DNA of 64,000 nucleotides from JBCCFC01 sp965213595 (GTDB lineage: Bacteria; Chloroflexota; Anaerolineae; Caldilineales; Caldilineaceae), in NCBI GenBank assembly GCA_965213595.1, contig CBDBZO010000001.1, positions 741,510-805,509 on the forward strand, in the 5' to 3' direction. Made by a program: the position numbers and the translations under genes. Positions 58,165 to 64,000 of this stretch are shown here, piece after piece. Each line of letters opens with the position of its first letter. Positions within the stretch are counted from its first letter, which is position 1. The notes below the pieces were generated by a model. It was not told the origin of the DNA and made no database searches. It worked only from the letters and a program-made list of their open reading frames with translations.

Positions 58165-59247
58165 TTGTCGCGCTACATCAAGCTGCTGATTGGCATTGTT
58201 ATCAGCGCCGTCTTTCTCTACTTTGCCCTGCGCGGGCTACACCTGCCGGATGTGTGGCAGACGCTCAAAGAGGCCAACTACTGGTGGCTGCTGCCCGGCA
58301 TCGGCGTCTACTTTCTGGGGTTGTGGGGGCGGGCGTGGCGCTGGCACTACACCCTGCGCCACCTCAAGCCCATTCCCACCCGGCGACTTTTTCCCCTCGT
58401 CTGCATCGGCTACTTTGGCAACAATGTCTATCCGCTGCGCGCGGGCGAGGTAATTCGCTCCTACGTACTCAAGCGCAAGGAGAACGTGGCAATTTCATCC
58501 AGCCTTGCCACCGTGCTGATCGAGCGCGTCTTTGATGGGCTGACGATGCTGCTCTTCGTCTTCCTCGCGCTGCCCTTTGCGCCGCTGCCGGAAAACTACC
58601 AAAACGTCGTTATCGGGCTGACGACGGCGCTGCTGCTGGCGACGGCGGTCTTTGTGTGGATGGCGGTGCAGCCGCAGCGGGTGGCGCGCGTCTACCTGTG
58701 GCTGGCCGATCTCGCGCTGCCCACGCGCTTTCGGGCGCGCACGGACGATCTCTACGCGCGCTTTATGAGCGGGCTGCACAGCCTGGCCCGTCCCAGCGAC
58801 GTGCTGATGATCTTTGGCACTAGCGTCGTCGTCTGGCTGATGGAGACGGTGAAGTATTGGTTTGTCATGCACGCCTTTGATTTTAGCGTGAGTTTTCTCG
58901 TGCTGATGCTGATGAATGGATTGGTCAATTTGGCGACGTCGCTGCCCGCTGCGCCCGGTTACGTGGGCACCTTTGACGCGCCGGGCATCGCAACGCTGGA
59001 AGCCTTTGGCGTACCCGGCGATATGGCCGCGGGCTACACCTTTACGCTCCACGCTGCGCTCTGGCTGCCGGTAACGCTCGTGGGCGCATACTTCTTCTGG
59101 CGCGAGCAACTAAGCTGGGGCGATTTCCAAACGGCCGCCCAGCAGGTGGAGCAGGTGGAGCAGGTGGAGCAGGTGGAGCAGGTGGAGCAGTCGAAGCAAT
59201 CGGAGCAGGTGGAGCAGACAGAACAGGTGAAACAGGCCGCAGATTGA
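58165..59247 (+). CDS. Flippase-like / LPG-synthase transmembrane protein with VEQ-repeat tail
   Basis: The 360-residue membrane protein belongs to the same UPF0104-type family as 45677-46765 (LGLWGRAWRWHYTLRHL, NNVYPLRAGEVIRSYVLKRKE, SLPAAPGYVGTFDAPGIATLEAFGV). Start TTG 58165 has GGAGAGG upstream. The last 30 residues are a cytoplasmic-looking tail made of VEQ units from a 9-base tandem repeat, ending KQAAD. It may translocate a lipid-linked precursor. The UDP-glucose dehydrogenase nearby hints at envelope polysaccharide, but this is weak context. Confidence 0.85.
   Translation: MSRYIKLLIGIVISAVFLYFALRGLHLPDVWQTLKEANYWWLLPGIGVYFLGLWGRAWRWHYTLRHLKPIPTRRLFPLVCIGYFGNNVYPLRAGEVIRSYVLKRKENVAISSSLATVLIERVFDGLTMLLFVFLALPFAPLPENYQNVVIGLTTALLLATAVFVWMAVQPQRVARVYLWLADLALPTRFRARTDDLYARFMSGLHSLARPSDVLMIFGTSVVVWLMETVKYWFVMHAFDFSVSFLVLMLMNGLVNLATSLPAAPGYVGTFDAPGIATLEAFGVPGDMAAGYTFTLHAALWLPVTLVGAYFFWREQLSWGDFQTAAQQVEQVEQVEQVEQVEQSKQSEQVEQTEQVKQAAD
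59142..59230. repeat. 9-bp tandem repeat (GTGGAGCAG) inside the flippase gene
   Basis: CAGGTGGAGCAGGTGGAGCA continues for five exact units, then degenerates (TCGAAGCAATCGGAGCAG). It keeps frame and encodes VEQ-VEQ-VEQ-VEQ-VEQ-SKQSEQVEQTEQVKQ, so unit number would change tail length without disrupting the gene. Confidence 0.85.
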
Positions 59248-59383
59248 CCGTAATCCAAATCGTAATGAAATTGAAAGGCGCGCCATTGGCAAAATGTCTT
59301 ACAATAAGTTGGTCAAACGGTTAGCAAGTTTGCAGGATTCGCAAAATTGCCGGTCGGCAAATTTGTAAGGCAGGAGGATTTTG

Positions 59384-60016
59384 ATGGAGTGGCTGCTTGT
59401 TTTGCTGGTGGTGGCGATCGTGGTCTGGTTCGCCGTAGAGCGATTTGGGCTGCTTCGCGCTTCACAAATGGCGCAAGCCGAACGGGAAAGCACCGGAAGT
59501 TTCGCTTATGAACAGCGGGGGCCGCTCTTTTCGCCCGCGGAGCGTTCGTTTTACGGCGTGCTGCAGTGGGCGTTGGGCGAGCAGTATGCCGTGCTGGGCA
59601 AAGTGCGCGTAGCCGATGTGCTGGCCCCGCAGCGTGGATTATCCAACTCGGCGCGGCAAACTGCACTGGGCGAAATTCAGGCCGAGCACTTCGATTTCGT
59701 GCTCTGTCGACGTGACAATTTCAACGTGGAGATCGTCATCGATCTGGACGAAAGCCCCTATCACCAGCCTAACCGCCAGGCGCGCGGCCGCTTGCTGGAG
59801 CAGGTGTCGGCCTCGGCTGGGCTGCGGCTGATTCGCTTCCCCGCCCAGGAAACGTACTCCGTTCGCGAAATTCGCGAAGCAATTTCCCAGCCAGCGCAAT
59901 CGGTGGCGGCACGGGCTACCGCTGCCGCCACGCCGCTAAACTTTATTGGGCTCAACAACGCATTCAGCACGGGTGATCAGTACGCCACCGAGCACGAACA
60001 CAGCTGGCGACTGTGA
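59384..60016 (+). CDS. DUF2726-domain membrane-anchored protein
   Basis: The 210-residue protein has an N-terminal helix (WLLVLLVVAIVVWFAVERFGLL) and a DUF2726 domain (LFSPAERSFYGVLQWALGEQYAVLGKVRVADVL ... FDFVLCRRDNFNVEIVIDLDESPYH). It has the endonuclease-like alpha/beta core with acidic residues in EIVIDLDES. ATG 59384 has AGGAGG at ideal spacing. Members sometimes resemble Vsr/restriction-endonuclease folds; no activity is known. Confidence 0.85.
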   Translation: MEWLLVLLVVAIVVWFAVERFGLLRASQMAQAERESTGSFAYEQRGPLFSPAERSFYGVLQWALGEQYAVLGKVRVADVLAPQRGLSNSARQTALGEIQAEHFDFVLCRRDNFNVEIVIDLDESPYHQPNRQARGRLLEQVSASAGLRLIRFPAQETYSVREIREAISQPAQSVAARATAAATPLNFIGLNNAFSTGDQYATEHEHSWRL

Positions 60017-60072
60017 GTTGACCGCTGTGCCCTCGCGCGGAACGTCAGAAGAATTATAAGGGAGAAAATAGC

Positions 60073-61467
60073 ATGAAAAACATTGCAGTCGTCGGCACGG
60101 GTTACGTGGGGCTCTCCTGCGGTACATGTTTTGCCGATATGGGCAACCGCGTCAGCTTTATTGACATCAGCGAAGAAAAAATCGCCATGCTCAAGCGCGG
60201 CGAAGTGCCGATCTTTGAGCCGGGGTTGAGCGAAATGGTGCAGCGCAACAATCGCGCGGGTCGCCTTAGCTTTACAACGGACTACGCCAAGGGCCTCGCC
60301 GACGCCGAGTTTGCCTTTATCTGCGTGGGCACGCCCAGCGGCGTCGACGGCGAGGCCGACTTGCGCTACGTGCGCATGGCCGCCGAATCGATTGCCCAGC
60401 ACATGACGGAGCCGCTGATCATCATCAACAAGAGCACCGTCCCCGTGGGCACGGGCGATTGGGTAGCGGATGTAATCTCACGCAGCTTGAGCGAACCCGT
60501 CGACTTTGCGGTGGTGAGCTGCCCCGAATTCACGCGCGAAGGTTCGGCCATCTACGACTTTATGAACCCGCACCGCGTCGTCCTCGGCAGCCGCGACCGC
60601 GACGCCGCGGAGAAGGTCGCTCAGCTGCATCTTTCGCTGCGCGCCCCTATTCTCGTTACGGATTTGCGCACGGCGGAGATGATCAAATATGCAAGCAATG
60701 CCTTTCTGGCGACGAAGATCAGCTTTATCAACGAAATCGCCTCGATTTGCGAACGCCTTGGCGCGGATGTGCAGGAGGTGGCCGTCGGCATGGGCTACGA
60801 CCAGCGCATCGGGCCGGCTTTCCTCAACGCCGGGCTGGGCTACGGCGGCTCCTGCTTCCCCAAGGACGTCAAAGCGCTGGAGCACATGGCGCTCGTTCAC
60901 GGCTCGCACCCGGCGCTGCTGCGCGCGGTGGTGGATATCAACCGCGATGCGCGTCGCTGGGCGGTGCTCACGCTGCGCAGTCTGCTGGGCAAGCTGGACG
61001 ACAAGCGCATCGCCATTCTCGGCCTCGCCTTTAAGCCCAACACGGACGACATCCGCGAAGCACCCGCGCTGGAAATCGCGCGCATGTTGCAAAGCGAAGG
61101 CGCAACCGTTGTCGGCTATGATCCCGTGGCCATGGAGGTGGTGGCGCGCTCGAACAGCGACATCGAATTGGCCGATGACGCCTACGCCGCGGCCAAGGAT
61201 GCCGACGCCATTTTGCTCTGCACCGAGTGGAATGAATTCAAGCATCTTGATTTGACACGGGTCAAGCGCGAGATGGCACAGCCCATTATTGTGGATGGTC
61301 GCAACCTGTATGAGCCGGAGTCAATGCGTCAGCTTGGCTTTCGCTACCGCGCCGTGGGTCGCCCCACCAAGAGCGCCTTCGAGCGCGAGGTGATGGAGGA
61401 GATCACGGTCGGCCAGAACGGCAGCGCGGAGCCGGGCCGCGAACTGATAATGGAAGCGGCGGATTAA
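60073..61467 (+). CDS. ugd: UDP-glucose 6-dehydrogenase family protein
   Basis: The 464-residue enzyme starts with the NAD-binding motif IAVVGTGYVGLSCGTCFADMG. It contains FICVGTPSG, CPEFTREGSAIYDFMNP and the catalytic-Cys loop GLGYGGSCFPKDVKAL, then the C-terminal UDP-binding domain (GLAFKPNTDDIREAPAL). It oxidises UDP-glucose to UDP-glucuronate for envelope polysaccharides; a GDP-mannose substrate cannot be excluded. GGGAGAAA precedes the ATG. Confidence 0.94.
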   Translation: MKNIAVVGTGYVGLSCGTCFADMGNRVSFIDISEEKIAMLKRGEVPIFEPGLSEMVQRNNRAGRLSFTTDYAKGLADAEFAFICVGTPSGVDGEADLRYVRMAAESIAQHMTEPLIIINKSTVPVGTGDWVADVISRSLSEPVDFAVVSCPEFTREGSAIYDFMNPHRVVLGSRDRDAAEKVAQLHLSLRAPILVTDLRTAEMIKYASNAFLATKISFINEIASICERLGADVQEVAVGMGYDQRIGPAFLNAGLGYGGSCFPKDVKALEHMALVHGSHPALLRAVVDINRDARRWAVLTLRSLLGKLDDKRIAILGLAFKPNTDDIREAPALEIARMLQSEGATVVGYDPVAMEVVARSNSDIELADDAYAAAKDADAILLCTEWNEFKHLDLTRVKREMAQPIIVDGRNLYEPESMRQLGFRYRAVGRPTKSAFEREVMEEITVGQNGSAEPGRELIMEAAD

Positions 61468-61516
61468 GGTTCCCTACAGGTAAACTCTTGCACACAAGTT
61501 TCATCGAGGATTCACC

Positions 61517-62419
61517 ATGCCCACATTGCAAGGCGTCTTTGCGCCCGCCCTCACTCCGTTCCGCGCCGATCTCTCGCCCGATGTCGCCCGCTGGGTCGAT
61601 CATTGCCGCCGCCTGCTAAACGACGGCTGCCACGGCCTCTGCCCCTTTGGCACCACCAGCGAGGCCACCTCGCTCAGCCCGCTCGAACGGGCCGAAATGC
61701 TGGAACAGCTCATCGGCGCGGGCATCGATCCCGCGCAGCTGATGCCGGGCACGGGGCTCAGTTCGATTCCTGAAACCGTGCAGTTGACCCGTCACGCCGT
61801 AGAGCAGGGCGTGGCGGGCGTGCTGATGCTGCCGCCTTTCTTCTACAAGGGCGTGAGCGATGACGGGCTGTTCCGTCACTTTGCCGAGGTGATCGAGCGC
61901 GTGGGCGACGAGCGGCTGCGGATTTATCTGTACCACATTCCACAGGTAACGCACGTCGGCTTTGGCTACGACTTGATTGGGCGGCTGATTGATGCATACC
62001 CGCAGACAATTGTTGGCATCAAGGATTCATCCGGCGACTGGGAAAATCTAAGCGGCGTGATCGAGCGCTTCCCCAACTTCACCGCCTTTGCGGGAACGGA
62101 GATGCTGCTGCTCAACACGCTGCGCGCGGGCGGCGCAGGCACGATTTCGGCGGTGGCCAACGTGGCCGCGGTGAAAATCCGCACGCTCTACGATGCGTAT
62201 CGGGGTGGCGCAAGCGACAAAGAGTTGGAGTCGCTCAATGAAGAGGCAACCGCAACGCGACGCGTGGTGAAGGATTACGCAGCCGTGCCCGCACTCAAGC
62301 AAATTATGGCGCGGCAGACGGGTGACGCGACGTGGAAAACCGTGCGCCCGCCGCTGGTACAGATGGGGGATGGAGAGGCGGAGAAGATGATGGCGAAGTT
62401 AGACGCAAGCATCATGTAG
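61517..62419 (+). CDS. Dihydrodipicolinate-synthase-family aldolase
   Basis: The 300-residue TIM-barrel protein has LCPFGTTSEATSLSPLER (GTTGE-like loop with Ser), Tyr in IYLYHIPQVT and the Schiff-base Lys in IVGIKDSSGDWENL, the full catalytic set of class I DHDPS-family aldolases. This subfamily includes lyases for sialic acid, KDG and related sugar acids. Its neighbours (a LacI regulator, ChbG-type deacetylase) are not lysine genes, so a sugar-acid substrate is likelier than a role as DapA. Confidence 0.9.
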   Translation: MPTLQGVFAPALTPFRADLSPDVARWVDHCRRLLNDGCHGLCPFGTTSEATSLSPLERAEMLEQLIGAGIDPAQLMPGTGLSSIPETVQLTRHAVEQGVAGVLMLPPFFYKGVSDDGLFRHFAEVIERVGDERLRIYLYHIPQVTHVGFGYDLIGRLIDAYPQTIVGIKDSSGDWENLSGVIERFPNFTAFAGTEMLLLNTLRAGGAGTISAVANVAAVKIRTLYDAYRGGASDKELESLNEEATATRRVVKDYAAVPALKQIMARQTGDATWKTVRPPLVQMGDGEAEKMMAKLDASIM

Positions 62420-62430
62420 GCGCCGCAGCC

Positions 62431-62561
62431 ATTCCAAATTTGAAGAATCTCAAGTGGATTTTGTGGATGCAGCGAATTCAAACGGATTTGATTGGGTCGT
62501 TCCACGGCTAAAATCCGTCCGAATCTGCTAATCCGCTGCATCCGCTAGCTAAATGTGGAAT
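62431..62561. repeat. Dispersed intergenic repeat, copy 2 (inverted to copy 1)
   Basis: The ends ATTCCAAATTT and AAATGTGGAAT are near-inverted. The interior has GGATTTTGTGGATGCAGCG, GAATCTGCTAATCCGCTGCA and 9-base GCATCCGCT words. The reverse complement of 62465-62561 follows 9791-9890 closely. Confidence 0.7.
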
Positions 62562-62733
62562 GGCTGTAGGCGCTGCTTGCTTCGGCAAGTTCCGCAGAAC
62601 TTCAGCTGCGCAATTGTTGGCTATTCCTTCGCATCGATAAACCGAAGGGGCAACCGCCGCCGTGCGGTCACAATCGACCAAAAATGAGCGTTAAGCAAAC
62701 GTCAAGAATCGGCAAATCAGAGCCGAGATAGTC

Positions 62734-62763
62734 TTGTCATTCCCATTTCTACGGGAATGACAA
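62734..62763. repeat. GTCATTCCC hairpin repeat
   Basis: TTGTCATTCCC (62734-62744) and GGGAATGACAA (62753-62763) form an 11-bp perfect stem with an 8-nt loop. It belongs to the repeat class that received the IS4 insertion. The rest of the gap 62562-62827 shows no gene. Confidence 0.7.
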
Positions 62764-62827
62764 ATTTTGACGGCTCCGCTGACCTGCGCGACCTTTGAGG
62801 GTTTCTTATAACAACCGAAAACAGTGC

Positions 62828-63700
62828 TCAACGCGACATGGCCTCGCGTATCTCCCGAAAGCCAATCACCTGCACGCCTTGTTGGCGCACAAAATTGCGC
62901 AGTTCGCGGCTGATTAGCGCCTCGTAATTTGCCGTGCGGCTGGCCCAATCCGGCGCGAGGGCGCGCAGCTCCGGGGTGTCGACGGCGGGGTGGGCGATAA
63001 CGAGCGAGAGGCCGCTTGGCAGTTCGGTAAAGATTTGCTTGGCAAGCGCAAGCTGGTCATGCGGCTGGTCGAGCGGCAGGCCAAAGTGCGCGTCAAAGAG
63101 CGGCTGGCCCTGCGATGCGGCATTTAGCAGTATCGCCCGCCGACGGATTTGCCGCTCGGTCTCGTCGGCGCGTGGGGCGGGCGGATTTAATTCGCGCCAC
63201 GGCAATCTATACTGCTGCGCGACCTCCACCAGCAGCGACAGCAAATGTGGCTCGCCCAGCACCCCCATGTGGTGGTCGATATGTGTCGCCTCGATGCCAG
63301 CGGCCAGCGCGCGCCCGATCTGGGCGACGCTCTCCGCCCGCACCCCTTCCACGCTGGCCTCCTCCCGGATCGGCTTTGTGCCACGCGGAAAATATCCCTC
63401 ATCGTCCAGCAGGCTTGCAGTTTCATTCCCCGTCGAAATTGGCCCCCAGCGATACGCATTCCACTCGCTCGTCAAGGTCAAGTGCACCCCCATGTCCGCG
63501 CTCGGATGGGTGCGGCAGTAGGCGGCGACCGCCGGGAACCAGGCGCACGAGACCATTGCCGAGGCCGAGGAGAGCAGCCCGGCATCAAGTAGATTGTCGT
63601 AGGCCGGCAGCGTGGCTTGGCACATGCCGATGTCGTCGGCGTGAATGACAACAACGCGGTCGGTGGGCGCATAGCCCAGCTTTTGCAACGCGGGATTCAC
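62828..63700 (-). CDS. ChbG/HpnK-family (YdjC) carbohydrate deacetylase-like protein
   Basis: The 290-residue protein shows the family metal site: HADDIGMC near residue 20, MGVHLTLTSEW near residue 70 and ATHIDHHMGVLGEPHL near 138, plus the C-terminal VIAHPAVDTPELRAL. ChbG removes acetyl groups from N-acetylglucosamine-containing sugars. Start GTG 63700 overlaps the stop of a tiny upstream frame. It follows a LacI regulator on the same strand. Confidence 0.9.
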   Translation of the reverse strand: MNPALQKLGYAPTDRVVVIHADDIGMCQATLPAYDNLLDAGLLSSASAMVSCAWFPAVAAYCRTHPSADMGVHLTLTSEWNAYRWGPISTGNETASLLDDEGYFPRGTKPIREEASVEGVRAESVAQIGRALAAGIEATHIDHHMGVLGEPHLLSLLVEVAQQYRLPWRELNPPAPRADETERQIRRRAILLNAASQGQPLFDAHFGLPLDQPHDQLALAKQIFTELPSGLSLVIAHPAVDTPELRALAPDWASRTANYEALISRELRNFVRQQGVQVIGFREIREAMSR

Positions 63701-63807
63701 GGGAATTGCTCCACGTACAATGGTTCATCCAGCGGGTGCACGCGCGACCAGAAATTGTCGGGCGGATTGCCGATTGATTTCATTACCGAGGAAAAGAGAG
63801 CCAGCAT
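63697..63807 (-). CDS. Small coupled open reading frame (36 residues)
   Basis: ATG 63807 overlaps the LacI stop (TAATG) and its TGA at 63697 overlaps the ChbG GTG start (GTGA). The peptide is MLALFSSVMKSIGNPPDNF... ending DEPLYVEQFP. The double overlap suggests translational coupling, so it may be a true small gene or the remnant of a longer one. No family recognised. Confidence 0.4.
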   Translation of the reverse strand: MLALFSSVMKSIGNPPDNFWSRVHPLDEPLYVEQFP

Positions 63808-64000
63808 TAGGTGGATGCGCGAATGACGAGTTTGGTGGGCAGTACGGTTTGCTGCGCTTTCTGCACTTCGCCATGGCACCCATCAGACGTGTCATCCAGC
63901 AGGCGCAGAAGCGTCTGCACGGCCTGTTCGCCCAGCTCGGCCACCGGCTGCCGCACCGTCGTCAACGGCGGGCTGGTGGTGGCGGCGGTGATTTGGTCGT
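63807..64000 (-). CDS. LacI-family transcriptional regulator, C-terminal end
   Basis: The frame entering from the right edge reads DQITAATTSPPLTTVRQPVAELG..AVQTLLRLLDD and ends VLPTKLVIRAST with TAA at 63807-63809. The TVRQP..LG..AV..LL and LPT.LV.R.S pattern is the standard end of the LacI sugar-binding domain. The helix-turn-helix part lies outside the window. It probably controls the deacetylase operon downstream. Confidence 0.85.
   Translation of the reverse strand, partial: DQITAATTSPPLTTVRQPVAELGEQAVQTLLRLLDDTSDGCHGEVQKAQQTVLPTKLVIRAST

Noticed and set aside
61517..62419. Considered as DapA of lysine biosynthesis
   Set aside because: The substrate loop has Ser in place of Gly in the GTTGE motif and the neighbours are sugar-related, so the substrate is left open.

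Overview
The window looks like a chromosomal segment of a G+C-rich, ABC-transporter-rich heterotrophic bacterium. The closest impression is a member of the Chloroflexota (Anaerolineae/Caldilineae type). That is inference, from the gene families (SorC regulator, GNAT-nitrilase fusion, DUF2237, PduO, lipoprotein receptors, secreted proteins with an LFLPLV motif), a perfect CIRCE element before groES-groEL, and the very dense intergenic repeats. No rRNA or tRNA gene was recognised, so placement is unproven.

Layout. 0-8.5 kb, mostly minus strand: a truncated gene, a TetR regulator with its operator, a frameshifted sarcosine/N-methyl-amino-acid oxidase, a DinB-like protein, a GcvT-like aminomethyltransferase, a cytochrome c lipoprotein, and an amino-acid-type ABC permease with a two-headed receptor. 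The theme is methylated-amine or one-carbon metabolism. 8.8-19.3 kb: a PTS-free ascorbate-type gene set (UlaG lactonase, two-headed sugar receptor, two permeases, UlaD-like decarboxylase, PfkB kinase) transcribed away from a SorC regulator. An IS110 element with a candidate bridge RNA sits between regulator and operon. 19.6-21.0 kb: an IS4-type element with an amber-interrupted transposase. 21.4-28.4 kb: a polyamine-type ABC operon with two tandem receptors and a GNAT-nitrilase enzyme. 28.7-31.4 kb: a HerA-like ATPase.

31.4-41.4 kb is an accessory region around gyrA: a PIN toxin/antitoxin pair, a duplicated hypothetical gene (one copy truncated), a nucleotidyltransferase pair, a small RHH-like protein, a TcmP plus three-Cys (Gp37/Gp68) pair abutting gyrA, a gyrA whose 3' third is repeatedly frameshifted, a RelE/HigB-type toxin with XRE antitoxin, and a frameshifted MNT nucleotidyltransferase. 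41.5-44.7 kb: groES-groEL under promoter plus CIRCE, then a small lipoprotein and an HD protein. 44.8-49.2 kb: secreted, flippase-like, CDP-alcohol transferase and hypothetical genes. 49.2-55.2 kb: a MacAB-type export operon split by a disrupted DUF3800 gene. 55.6-64 kb: PduO adenosyltransferase, a membrane-anchored protein, DUF2237, a second flippase-like protein, DUF2726, UDP-glucose dehydrogenase, a DHDPS-family aldolase, a ChbG/YdjC deacetylase and the end of a LacI regulator.

Three features stand out. First, receptors of three unrelated ABC importers are all duplicated in tandem, twice by in-frame fusion, and each of the four receptor genes is followed by a long palindrome before the next gene. 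Second, the intergenic space is packed with heptad and nonad tandem repeats and nested palindromes, some read through as protein. Third, the TcmP/three-Cys pair and the neighbouring nucleotidyltransferase pair are the best candidates for an undescribed accessory system.
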